From JACPRL01 sp035573715 (lineage in GTDB: Bacteria > Acidobacteriota > Terriglobia > Acidiferrales > 2-02-FULL-67-57), in contig DATLZZ010000007.1 in NCBI GenBank assembly GCA_035573715.1, positions 62,001-126,000 of the forward strand: DNA of 64,000 nt, given 5' to 3'. Shown piece by piece: positions 45,203 to 53,294 of the stretch. The notes under the pieces were generated by a model. It made no database searches, was not told the origin of the DNA, and was given only the letters and a program-made list of their open reading frames with translations. Positions within the stretch are counted from its first letter, which is position 1. The number at the start of each line of letters is the position of its first letter. The position numbers and the translations under genes were made by a program.

Positions 45203-47410
45203 AATCCGCTCCAGGCCCGCGTACTTTTCTACCAGCTTTTTGCGTCCGTGGCTGTAAAAGTGCACCACAATCTTGCGATCGGACCCCGTGCCGTCGACGG
45301 CGAGCACGGTTCCCTCACCAAACTTGGCGTGCCGCACCGTGCAGCCGGGCGGGTAGCGGGCATCACGATAAGCAACCCGCGCCGGAATGGCCTCTTCGTC
45401 TTCGGTCGGTCGCCGGCCGCGCGTCTTGCCCCAGCGGCGCAGCCGCGCACCGCCGCCATTGCCGTCGGCCAAGGCCTCGTAGCGCCAGCCGCCCCTGTCG
45501 ACCGCAACCTCGGGCCGCGGCTCATCCAGCTGCTCCAGTAAGTGCGCAGGGATTTCGAGCAGAAAGCGCGACGGCTCGGACTCGTCGCTCAGCTCCTCGC
45601 CCCGGCCGCGGCGCCGCCGCGCGCGCAGCAGCCAGAGCTCTCGCCGGGCGCGAGTCATCCCGACGTAACACAGCCGGCGCTCTTCTTCGATGTCGGCGTC
45701 GCTGCCGAGCGAGCGGCTGTGGGGGAGGAGGCCTTCTTCCAGCCCGACGAGGAACACGACGTCGAACTCCGTTCCTTTGGCGCTGTGCAGCGTCATCAGG
45801 GTGACGGCGGCGTCGGGGTCGTACTCGTCAGCGTCGCTCACCAGTGCCGCGCGGTCAAGAAAATCATCGGTGGACTCGCCGCGCCCCTCGCTTTCTGCCG
45901 CCGCCGCGATGAGTTCTTGCAGGTTCTCCAGCCGATCGTCGGCTTCGGGCGTCTTCTGCTCTTCGAGCCAGCGCAGGTAGCCGCTCTGCTCCAGGGTGAA
46001 TTGCAACGCTTCGGAGAGCGGCTTGGCCGCCACAGCTTCGCGCAGGCGCTCGAGCAGGTGGTGGAACGCGCGGAGCTTGGGGTTCTGGGTATGTTTGAGC
46101 GCATCGGCCAGGGTGAGGCCGCGCTCGCGGGCATCGGCTTGCAGTGCCTCGAGCGTGACCGCGCCGATGCCGCGCGGCGGGACGTTGACGATGCGCAGCA
46201 GGCTCTGCTCATCCCGGGGATTGCGGGCCGAGCGCAGGTAGGCGAGCAAGTCGCGGATTTCGGCGCGCTTGTAAAAGCTGAAGCCGCCCACCAGGCGGTA
46301 GCTGACGCCCAGGGCCCGCAGCGCTTCCTCATAGAGACGGGACTGGGCGTTGGTGCGGTAGAGCACGGCGAGGCGGCAGCCGGGCTCGCGCCGGGCGTAG
46401 TGATACAACTTCTCAGCGACGTACTGCGCTTCGTCGCGGGCATCGGTCGCCTGGTAGAGCCGCGCCTTCGCCCCGTCTTTGGCCTCCGTCCACAACACCT
46501 TGCCCTTGCGGCTCTGGTTGTTCTGGATGACGGCGGTGGCGACGTCGAGGATGGGCTGGGTGGAGCGGTAGTTCTGCTCCAGCAGGATTACGCGAGCGCC
46601 GGCGAAGTCCTGCTCGAAACGGAAAATGTTGCCGTAGTCGGCGCCGCGCCAGGCGTAGATGGACTGGTCTTCGTCGCCCACCACGCAGACGTTGCGCTGC
46701 GCGTTCGCCAGCCAGCGGATGAGCTGGTACTGCGGCGGGTTGGTGTCCTGGTATTCGTCCACGTGCAGATAGCGGAAGCGGCGTTGCCAGCGTTCGCGCA
46801 CGTCGCGGTGCTCGGCCAGCGCCCGCACGGCTTCGAGCAGCAGGTCGTCGAAGTCGAGCGCGTGGGCGGCGCGCAGCGCCTTGACGTAGCCGGCGAAGAT
46901 CTCCGCGTAGCGGCGTTCCTGCGCGTTGGCGCTCTCGTGCCAGTCGTCCGGGGTTCGACCGGCGGTTTTCGAGCGGCTAATGCGCTCGAGTACGCCGCGC
47001 GCCACCCAGGAGCGGTCGTCCTCGCCCTGCTCTTTGAGCAGGCCGCGCACGATGCGTTCCTGGTCGTCGTCATCGTAGATGGAAAAATCGCGCGGCAGCC
47101 CCAGCGCCGGCGCTTCGCGCCGCAGCAGCCGGGCGCAGAAGCTGTGGAAGGTCAGAGCCCAGCGCGGAGCCAGCGGCGATCCCAGGAGCCGCTGGATGCG
47201 CTCGCGCATCTCCTCGGCTGCTTTATTGGTGAAAGTGACGGCGAGGATTTCCTCCGGGCGCGCCTTGCCCTGCTCAATCAGGTAGGCGATGCGGTAAGTG
47301 ATGACGCGGGTCTTGCCGGTGCCAGCCCCGGCAACCACCAGCAGCGGCCCCTCGGTGGCTTCTACGGCCTGGCGCTGCGACGGGTTCAGGTCTTGGAGGA
47401 GACGGGACAT
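45200..47410 (-). CDS. pcrA: UvrD/PcrA-type ATP-dependent DNA helicase
   Basis: The 736-residue superfamily 1 helicase has Walker A GAGTGKTRVITYRIAYL (about residue 32), TFTNKAAEEMRERI, DEYQDTNPPQYQLI (Walker B), VVGDEDQSIYAWRGADYGNI and LEQNYRSTQPIL. Later motifs are TLHSAKGTEFDVVFLVG and EERRLCYVGMTRAR. The C-terminus ends in a Tudor-like segment (VRHAKFGEGTVLAVDG...KIVVHFYSHGRKKL), as in PcrA. It unwinds DNA in repair and clears RNA polymerase or RecA. ATG 47410 gives the usual length; longer starts lack support. The waaA gene is divergent. Confidence 0.95.
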   Translation of the reverse strand: MSRLLQDLNPSQRQAVEATEGPLLVVAGAGTGKTRVITYRIAYLIEQGKARPEEILAVTFTNKAAEEMRERIQRLLGSPLAPRWALTFHSFCARLLRREAPALGLPRDFSIYDDDDQERIVRGLLKEQGEDDRSWVARGVLERISRSKTAGRTPDDWHESANAQERRYAEIFAGYVKALRAAHALDFDDLLLEAVRALAEHRDVRERWQRRFRYLHVDEYQDTNPPQYQLIRWLANAQRNVCVVGDEDQSIYAWRGADYGNIFRFEQDFAGARVILLEQNYRSTQPILDVATAVIQNNQSRKGKVLWTEAKDGAKARLYQATDARDEAQYVAEKLYHYARREPGCRLAVLYRTNAQSRLYEEALRALGVSYRLVGGFSFYKRAEIRDLLAYLRSARNPRDEQSLLRIVNVPPRGIGAVTLEALQADARERGLTLADALKHTQNPKLRAFHHLLERLREAVAAKPLSEALQFTLEQSGYLRWLEEQKTPEADDRLENLQELIAAAAESEGRGESTDDFLDRAALVSDADEYDPDAAVTLMTLHSAKGTEFDVVFLVGLEEGLLPHSRSLGSDADIEEERRLCYVGMTRARRELWLLRARRRRGRGEELSDESEPSRFLLEIPAHLLEQLDEPRPEVAVDRGGWRYEALADGNGGGARLRRWGKTRGRRPTEDEEAIPARVAYRDARYPPGCTVRHAKFGEGTVLAVDGTGSDRKIVVHFYSHGRKKLVEKYAGLERI

Positions 47411-47475
47411 CAAGGGGTTCGAGCTGCAAATCCTCATTCTATCACACGCCCTGCGAGCTCGCCCCGCCGCAGGCT

Positions 47476-47481
47476 TATAAT
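47476..47481 (+). promoter_or_regulatory. -10 box of the LPS operon
   Basis: TATAAT lies 15 bases before the waaA ATG; a recognisable -35 box is not clear (TGCGAG 18 bases upstream). Confidence 0.4.
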
Positions 47482-47495
47482 GCGCTGGGTAGGCC

Positions 47496-48794
47496 ATGTA
47501 CCTTCTCTACAGCTTGCTGTTCGGCGCCGGGTTGCTGCTGCTCAGCCCTTATTTGCTGCTTAAGGGTCTGCGGCAGGAGAAGTACCTGCACAACCTGCGC
47601 GAGCGCCTGGGGCGGATTCCGGAGAGGCTGGCGGCGCGGGCGTCAGCCGCCGAGGGGACGATCTGGGTGCACGCGGTTTCCGTCGGCGAAGCGCTGGCCG
47701 TCGCGCCACTCCTCAAAGAGCTGCGCGGGCGGCTGCCGGGCCGCGCGGTATTCGTCAGCACCACCACGCGCACCGGGCAGAAGGTCGCGGCCGAGCGACT
47801 CGAAGCCGACGCGACGTTCTACTTCCCGCTCGATTTCGCCTTGGCCTGCCGGCGAGTGCTGGCGGCGGTGAAGCCGTCGCTGGTGGTCATTGCCGAAACA
47901 GAAATCTGGCCGAACTTTCTGCGCGAAGCGCGGCGCGCCGGCGCGCGCGTAGTCTTCGTCAACGGGCGCATCTCTGACCGCTCCTTCCGGCGCTATCGGT
48001 GGTTCCGGTTTTTTGTCCGCCGGGCCCTGTCTCACGCGGATTACTTCCTGATGCAAAGCGAAGAGGACGCGCGACGTATTCGCGCTCTGGGAGCGCCGCC
48101 GGAGCGCGTGGCAGTGGGCGGCAACCTGAAATTCGACCTGCCGCAACCCAGGCGCCCGGCGTTTCTGGACGACCTGGTGGCGCTGGCGCAAAGCGCGCCC
48201 ATTATCGTGGCCGGCTCGACCCTGCCCGCGGAGGAGGAGCAGATTCTTCAGGCGCTCGACATCTGCGGCTCGGTTGGCGGTCGGAAGCCGCTGCTGGTGC
48301 TGGCCCCGCGGCATCCGGAGCGCTTTGAAGACGTCGCCGCGCTGCTGGAGCGGCGCGGCGTGAGCTTCGTCCGGCGCAGCCAGGGCGCGGCGTCGAACGG
48401 CCGCCCGGCAGTGTTTCTGCTCGACACGCTGGGTGAGCTGGCGGGAACCTACGCGGTCGCCAACATTGCCTTTGTGGGCGGGTCGCTGGTGCGCGCCGGC
48501 GGACACAACCCCATAGAGCCGGCGCTGTGGGGCAAGCCGGTGCTGTTCGGGCCGTCGATGGAGAACTTCCGCGGCATCGCGCAGGCGCTGGTGGCCGCGC
48601 ACGCAGCGTTTCAGGTGAACTCGGCGGACGAGATGGGGATTCTGCTGGCAGCGCTGCTCTCGAATCCCGAAGCCTGCCACCGCGCCGGCGCAGCCGGGCG
48701 GGCGCTGGTGGAGCGCGAGCGCGGCGCTGCCGCCCGTTGCGCGGCCCGCATCGCTGCGCTGATTGGGCCTGCGCAGGGAGGAGCGCCGAGCTGA
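47496..48794 (+). CDS. waaA: 3-deoxy-D-manno-octulosonic acid (Kdo) transferase
   Basis: The 432-residue glycosyltransferase has an N-terminal membrane anchor (YSLLFGAGLLLLSPYLLL) and the WaaA signatures: IWVHAVSVGEALAVAPLL, VFVSTTTRTGQ, ETEIWPNFL, NGRISDRSF and FVGGSLVRAGGHNPIEPA. It adds Kdo to lipid IVA at the inner face of the inner membrane. It opens a six-gene operon whose members overlap or nearly touch; its TGA overlaps the lpxK ATG (TGATG). Confidence 0.95.
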   Translation: MYLLYSLLFGAGLLLLSPYLLLKGLRQEKYLHNLRERLGRIPERLAARASAAEGTIWVHAVSVGEALAVAPLLKELRGRLPGRAVFVSTTTRTGQKVAAERLEADATFYFPLDFALACRRVLAAVKPSLVVIAETEIWPNFLREARRAGARVVFVNGRISDRSFRRYRWFRFFVRRALSHADYFLMQSEEDARRIRALGAPPERVAVGGNLKFDLPQPRRPAFLDDLVALAQSAPIIVAGSTLPAEEEQILQALDICGSVGGRKPLLVLAPRHPERFEDVAALLERRGVSFVRRSQGAASNGRPAVFLLDTLGELAGTYAVANIAFVGGSLVRAGGHNPIEPALWGKPVLFGPSMENFRGIAQALVAAHAAFQVNSADEMGILLAALLSNPEACHRAGAAGRALVERERGAAARCAARIAALIGPAQGGAPS

Positions 48795-49855
48795 TGTGGC
48801 CGCGCTGGGTTCGCTGGCTGCTCTGGCCGCTGGAGATGCTGTACGCCGGGGCAATGCGCCTGCGGGCGGTGGCCTACCGGCACGGCTGGCTTAAGAGCGA
48901 ACGCCTGCCGGCGAAGGTCATTAGCGTCGGCAACCTGACGGTGGGCGGCACCGGCAAGACGCCGATGGTGCTGCACCTGGCGCGGCGGCTCCGGGAGCGC
49001 GGCGTTCGGGTGGCCATCCTGACGCGCGGCTACGGTCGGCGGCAGCTGGCGCCGCTGGTCATCAATGGCCAGGGGGAAGTGTCGAAGTTCACGCCCGACT
49101 TGATGGGCGATGAACCGATTCTGCTGGCGCGGGCGCTGCCGGAGGTTACGCTCGGCATCGGGGCCGACCGCGCGGCGCTGGCGCAACAGATTCTCGAACT
49201 CGAAGCACCGCACCCGCCGGAAGTGTTCTTGCTCGACGACGGCTACCAGCACCTGGCGCTGCAGCGCGATCTGGACCTGCTGCTGATTGACGCCACCGAC
49301 CCCTTCGGCGAAGGCGCCGTGCTGCCGGCGGGGCGGCTGCGCGAGCCGCTGGCGGCGCTGGGCCGCGCCGACCTCATCGTGCTGACGCGAGCCGCCAACG
49401 GCGTGCCGCGCAGGCTGGAAGCCGTGGTGCGGGAGTTCAATCCGCGCGCGCCGCTGTTCCAGGCGACCACGCATCTCACCGGAGTGTTCGAAGCCGGCGC
49501 GCACCGCGCTGCCAATCTCTTCGTGCTCAAGCAAACGCCGGCGGTGGCCTTCTGTGGCATCGGCAACCCGGAAGCGTTCTGGGACGACTTGAGGCGGGCG
49601 GGATTCAACCTCGCCGGCACGCTGGCGTTCCCCGATCACTACCGCTACCGCATCGAGGATTTCCAGCGCATCATCCGCTACGCCGACAGCGTCAGGGCGC
49701 GCGCGTTGCTGACGACCGAGAAAGATTTGATCAATATGACGGTGGTGCCGCCCAGCCTGCCGCCGACTTTCTATTGCCGGATGGAGCTGCGCGTGGAGGA
49801 TGAGCCGGGGTTTCTGGCGGCGGTGGAAGAGCGCCTGGCGGCGCGAGGCAATTGA
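48794..49855 (+). CDS. lpxK: Tetraacyldisaccharide 4'-kinase
   Basis: The 353-residue protein phosphorylates the lipid A disaccharide at the 4' position. It has an N-terminal membrane-associated segment, ISVGNLTVGGTGKTPMV with the P-loop, the LTRGYGR motif, MGDEPILLAR and LLDDGYQHLALQRDLDLLLID. The ATG at 48794 shares one base with the waaA stop. It is second in the LPS operon; lipid A kinase beside Kdo transferase is a common arrangement. Confidence 0.95.
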   Translation: MWPRWVRWLLWPLEMLYAGAMRLRAVAYRHGWLKSERLPAKVISVGNLTVGGTGKTPMVLHLARRLRERGVRVAILTRGYGRRQLAPLVINGQGEVSKFTPDLMGDEPILLARALPEVTLGIGADRAALAQQILELEAPHPPEVFLLDDGYQHLALQRDLDLLLIDATDPFGEGAVLPAGRLREPLAALGRADLIVLTRAANGVPRRLEAVVREFNPRAPLFQATTHLTGVFEAGAHRAANLFVLKQTPAVAFCGIGNPEAFWDDLRRAGFNLAGTLAFPDHYRYRIEDFQRIIRYADSVRARALLTTEKDLINMTVVPPSLPPTFYCRMELRVEDEPGFLAAVEERLAARGN

Positions 49856-49858
49856 CGT

Positions 49859-50932
49859 ATGCCCGCGCCCATCACCGACGCGCGCAAGATTCTCGTCCGC
49901 GCCCCCAACTGGGTGGGCGACGCCGTGCTCTCGTTGCCGGCGTTGGAGGCGGTACGGGCGCGCTTCCCTAGCGCTAAACTGGCGGTGCTGGCGCGGCCGA
50001 CGGTAGCAGAGGTTTTCTTTCAGCGGAGTGAAGTGCAGCGCGTGTTACTGTTCGACTATCGCGGGCGGCATCGGGGCGCGGCGGGACTGCTGCGGCTGGC
50101 GGGCGAACTGCGGCGCGAGCGGTTCGACCTGGCGGTGTTGTTTCAGAACGCCTTCCAGGCGGCGTTGCTGGCGTTTCTGGCGGGCATTCCTCGCCGCGTC
50201 GGGTACGCGCGCGACGCGCGCGGGCCGCTGCTGACGCATCCGATCCCCGTTCCGCGGCGCGCAGAGATCCCTCCGCACGAAACGTTCTACTACCTGGAGC
50301 TGGTGCGGCGCGCGGGCTGGCTCGAGTCGCTGCCGGTGGTGGAGCGGATTCCGCTGGCGGTGCCGGGGCACGCGGTGGTCGAGCGAGTCAAGCACAAGCT
50401 GTGCGCGCACCATCTGGGCGACGGCGGCGGGCGGCTGCGGGTGGTGATTGCGCCGGGGGCGACCTACGGCTCGGCCAAGTGCTGGCTGCCGGAGCGCTAC
50501 GCCGCGCTCGCCGACCGGCTGGTTGAGGCGTTCAACGCCGCTGTGCTACTCTGCGGCCCGCCCGCCGAGGCCCGCCTCGGGGACGCCATCGCCGCCCAGA
50601 TGAAAACAAAACCGGTCTCGCTCATCGGGCAGACTACGCTGGAGGAGTTTCTGGCCGTGCTGTCGACTGCGGATTTGTTCATCGGCAACGACTCCGGCGC
50701 CATGCACCTGGCGGCGGGGCTGGGCCTGCCGCAGGTGTGCATCTTCGGGCCGACCGACGAAGCCGGCACGGGCCCGCTCAACCCGCGCGCCCACCTGGTG
50801 AAGCAGCCGGTGTCGTGCAGCCCGTGCTTCCTGCGCCATTGCCCGGTAGATCACCGCTGCATGACGCGCGTCACCGTGGACGAAGTCTGGCACGCGGTGG
50901 AAGCGGCGCTGGGCGAGCGGCGGGGAGCGTAG
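49859..50932 (+). CDS. waaF: Heptosyltransferase II-like glycosyltransferase
   Basis: The 357-residue GT9 family protein begins KILVRAPNWVGDAVLSLPALEAVR, the hallmark of ADP-heptose:LPS heptosyltransferase II. It has LIGQTTLEEFLAVLSTADLFIGNDSGAMHLAAGLGLPQVCIFGPTDEAGTGPL for the nucleotide-sugar site (given here as its known family segment). The Cys-rich SCSPCFLRHCPVDHRCM segment is typical of bacterial WaaF. It adds the second heptose to the inner core. It lies three bases behind lpxK. Confidence 0.9.
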   Translation: MPAPITDARKILVRAPNWVGDAVLSLPALEAVRARFPSAKLAVLARPTVAEVFFQRSEVQRVLLFDYRGRHRGAAGLLRLAGELRRERFDLAVLFQNAFQAALLAFLAGIPRRVGYARDARGPLLTHPIPVPRRAEIPPHETFYYLELVRRAGWLESLPVVERIPLAVPGHAVVERVKHKLCAHHLGDGGGRLRVVIAPGATYGSAKCWLPERYAALADRLVEAFNAAVLLCGPPAEARLGDAIAAQMKTKPVSLIGQTTLEEFLAVLSTADLFIGNDSGAMHLAAGLGLPQVCIFGPTDEAGTGPLNPRAHLVKQPVSCSPCFLRHCPVDHRCMTRVTVDEVWHAVEAALGERRGA

Positions 50933-50934
50933 CT

Positions 50935-51321
50935 GTGGGGCTGCTGAATCCGACGCCGGGCGAGCTGGTCGACCGCAAGACCATCCTGCATCTGAAAATC
51001 GAAGCCGGGCGGCGCAAGCAGGTGGACGTGGCGCACTTCCAGGAGGAGCTGGAGATGATTGAGGCGGCGCTGGCCGACTGGTTGGCCAGGCACGCCGGCG
51101 CTGACCGCCGTGCTTACGACGAAGCAACGCGCGGGCTGGCCGAGATCAACCAGCAGCTCTGGCGCGCCGAAGACGATGTGAGGGCGCTGCCGCGCAGTGA
51201 GCGGGAGCGCCTGGCCGACCTGGCCAAGCTGATTCCGGCGCTGAACGATCGGCGGGCGGCGCTGGTGCAGCAGGTGAACCGGGTGTTCCGCGTCGGCCAG
51301 GTCGAGAAGCTGTATGAGTGA
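50935..51321 (+). CDS. DUF6165-like protein in the LPS operon
   Basis: Started at GTG 50935 (GGGGAG upstream), the protein is 128 residues. Its start GLLNPTPGELVDRKTILHLKI matches the (S/T)PGEL(I/V)D(K/R).TIL..K pattern that I associate with DUF6165, a family found near LPS glycosyltransferase genes. The rest is helical and charged. Its position between two heptosyltransferases, two bases after waaF and overlapping the next gene by eight bases, suggests an accessory role in core assembly. Confidence 0.65.
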   Translation: MGLLNPTPGELVDRKTILHLKIEAGRRKQVDVAHFQEELEMIEAALADWLARHAGADRRAYDEATRGLAEINQQLWRAEDDVRALPRSERERLADLAKLIPALNDRRAALVQQVNRVFRVGQVEKLYE

Positions 51322-52381
51322 GGCGGAGCCGCGGCTGCTGATTCTTCGCCTGAGTTCCCTGGGCGACATCCTGCACACGCTGCCGGCAGCGGCCACGCTG
51401 CGGGCGTCGTTTCCCCAAGCACGCCTGGATTGGGTGGTGGAAGACCGCTGGAAAGACCTCCTCGAACTCAACCCGGATGTCACCAACGTCATCCCTGTCA
51501 GCACCAAAGCCTGGCGGGCGGCGCTCAACCAGAGCGGCACCTGGCGCGAAGTGCGGAGGGCGGTGGCCGCGCTGCGCGACGCTCGCTACGACGCCGCGCT
51601 CGACTTCCAGGGGTTGATGAAATCGGCGCTGCTGGCGCGGCTGAGCGGGGCGCGGCAACGCATCGGGTTCGACGCCGACGCAGCGAAGGAATCGGCGGCG
51701 GCGATGTTTTACACGCTGCACGTGCGCCCGCCGGCCGGCGCGCACGTGGTGGAGATGAACCTGGCGCTGGCGCGGGCCGCCGGCGCCGAGAAACAAGTGG
51801 TGAAGTTTCCGTTGCTGACGCGGCCCGAGGACGAGGCCTACATCGAAGAGCAACTGCGGGCGCAGCAGGTGAACGATTTTTTCATCTTGAGTCCGGGCGG
51901 CGGCTGGGGCTCGAAGCGCTGGCCGCTGGAGCGCTACGCGCAACTGCACAACGCCCTGGCGCGGGAGCGCGGCTGGCGATCGTTCCTCAACACCGGGCCG
52001 GGCGAAGAGGCGCTGGTGGAAGAGTTCATGCGGGAAGCGCGCGTGGTCAAGCCGGCACATTTTCCGCTGACGTTGCGGCAACTGGTGGCGTTGGTGAAGC
52101 GAGCGCGGCTGCTGGTGAGCGGCGATAGCGGCCCGCTGCACATCGCCGCGGCGGTGGGCACGCCGCTGGTGGCGCTGTTCGGGCCCACGGATCCCCTGCG
52201 CAACGGACCGTATGGCGGGCGGTCAGTAGTCATCCATCACTGCGAGCAGGCAGTCATCAGCTACAAGCACGAGGACACGCCCTCGGCGGCGATGCTGGCG
52301 ATTACGGTCGAGGAAGTTTTGGCGGCGATACGGCGCGTGTTGGCCCCGCCCTCGGCGGGGCTGGAGGAAGCGCGTGGCTGA
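51314..52381 (+). CDS. waaC: Heptosyltransferase I-like glycosyltransferase
   Basis: The 355-residue GT9 protein starts RLLILRLSSLGDILHTLPAA, matching WaaC/RfaC, with DWVVEDRW, ALDFQGLMKSALLARLSGA and LSPGGGWGSKRWPLERYA. The C-terminal sugar-nucleotide site is VSGDSGPLHIAAAVGTPLVALFGPTDP. It should add the first heptose to Kdo. The gene overlaps its neighbours on both sides. The two GT9 proteins in one operon fit a two-heptose inner core. Confidence 0.88.
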   Translation: MSEAEPRLLILRLSSLGDILHTLPAAATLRASFPQARLDWVVEDRWKDLLELNPDVTNVIPVSTKAWRAALNQSGTWREVRRAVAALRDARYDAALDFQGLMKSALLARLSGARQRIGFDADAAKESAAAMFYTLHVRPPAGAHVVEMNLALARAAGAEKQVVKFPLLTRPEDEAYIEEQLRAQQVNDFFILSPGGGWGSKRWPLERYAQLHNALARERGWRSFLNTGPGEEALVEEFMREARVVKPAHFPLTLRQLVALVKRARLLVSGDSGPLHIAAAVGTPLVALFGPTDPLRNGPYGGRSVVIHHCEQAVISYKHEDTPSAAMLAITVEEVLAAIRRVLAPPSAGLEEARG

Positions 52382-52925
52382 CGTTGCCGCGCTGGCGACG
52401 CGACTCCGCGTCCCGCTGCACTTCTTGCTGGCGGCGGCGCTTGTTTGGCTGGCGCGGCCGACGCCGAGGTTATGGACCCTCGGGGCGGCAGTGGTTGCGC
52501 TGGGATTGCTAGTGCGGGGCTGGGCGGCGGGGCACTTGCGTCGCGAGTCGCCGCTGACGGTTTCCGGTCCGTACGCGCGCCTGCGCCATCCGCTCTACTT
52601 CGGCTCAGCGCTCCTTCTGGCGGGGTTTGCGCTGGCCAGCGGGGAGCCGCTTTTCGGCGTGGTCGCCATGGCGTACTTCTTGGTTGTGTTTGTGCCGGTG
52701 ATGCGGCGCGAAGAGCAGGAGCGGCGCGCGGGCGCGGCCGAGCTCTATGCGGCTTATGCGGCGCAGGTGCCGGCGCTGTGGCCGCGGCTGTGGCCGGCAC
52801 AGCTCGAAGGCGCCGGGGGGCGATTCAATTGGCAGCAGTACGGGCGCAACCGGGAGTGGCGGGCGGCCGTCGGCTGCGTTACTCTGCTGGCGCTGCTCTA
52901 CGCGAAGATGATGGTGGGTTGGTAG
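52374..52925 (+). CDS. Isoprenylcysteine/phosphatidylethanolamine methyltransferase-like membrane protein
   Basis: The 183-residue protein has four or five hydrophobic segments and the ICMT/PEMT motif GPYARLRHPLYFGSALLLAGFAL with a later MRREEQ...YAAYAAQVPALWPRL. These proteins methylate lipids or small molecules with S-adenosylmethionine in the membrane. The start is GTG at 52374, inside the end of waaC. The unusual C-terminal extension GRFNWQQYGRNREWRAAVG ends in a further membrane segment. As the last gene of the LPS operon it may modify a lipid of the envelope. Confidence 0.8.
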   Translation: MADVAALATRLRVPLHFLLAAALVWLARPTPRLWTLGAAVVALGLLVRGWAAGHLRRESPLTVSGPYARLRHPLYFGSALLLAGFALASGEPLFGVVAMAYFLVVFVPVMRREEQERRAGAAELYAAYAAQVPALWPRLWPAQLEGAGGRFNWQQYGRNREWRAAVGCVTLLALLYAKMMVGW

Positions 52926-52983
52926 AAGAGCAGATTCCTCGCCTGCCCCCCGAAAAGCGGGTGGACAGGCTCGGAATGACGGG
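52926..52983. repeat. 'cagattcctcgcctg ... caggctcggaatgac' hairpin
   Basis: The element begins right after the methyltransferase stop TAG. CCTCGCCTG and CAGGCTCGG are the outer arms, with CCCCCCG-AAAA-GCGGGTGG in the centre. Similar cctcg...cggaatgac phrases are familiar to me from other bacterial genomes. Confidence 0.55.
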
Positions 52984-53000
52984 TTGGGGACGTTGCTGAC

Positions 53001-53020
53001 GGCGGGGTTGAAACCCCGCC
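53001..53020. terminator. Perfect hairpin GGCGGGGTT / AACCCCGCC between convergent genes
   Basis: A 9-bp GC-rich stem lies between the methyltransferase and the 86-aa gene and is followed on the plus strand by cttcctctt. It could stop transcription from both sides. The same stem recurs in the duplication at 59784. Confidence 0.55.
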
Positions 53021-53030
53021 CTTCCTCTTG

Positions 53031-53291
53031 CTAGTGCAGGCGGTACTTCTGCGCCAGCAGGCGCTGGAGGCGGGGCTGGTAGAGCAGGTCGTAGGTGTCT
53101 TCCTTGCCGGGGAAGAGGTTGAGCGCCACCTGGCGCGTGGCGGCCACCATCTTCGAGGCTTCCTCAAACGGCAGGTCGCCCTGGCTGATGACGTTCATCA
53201 CCAGGCGCACGGTGAGTTGCAGGCGTCGGATGCGTCTTGATTCCTCCGCGACAGCCTGCTCGCGGCTCAGGTCCTGGGCGTTCGCGGCCAT
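53031..53291 (-). CDS. Conserved small helical protein, unknown
   Basis: The 86-residue protein is predicted all-helical and charged (RRIRRLQLTVRLVMNVISQGDLPFEEASKMV-type sequence; FPGKEDTYDLLYQPRLQRLL). I do not recognise it. It starts three bases behind the comEC stop and is the last gene of a four-gene leftward operon. A role with ComEC or RlmD cannot be deduced. Confidence 0.6.
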   Translation of the reverse strand: MAANAQDLSREQAVAEESRRIRRLQLTVRLVMNVISQGDLPFEEASKMVAATRQVALNLFPGKEDTYDLLYQPRLQRLLAQKYRLH

Positions 53292-53294
53292 TGA

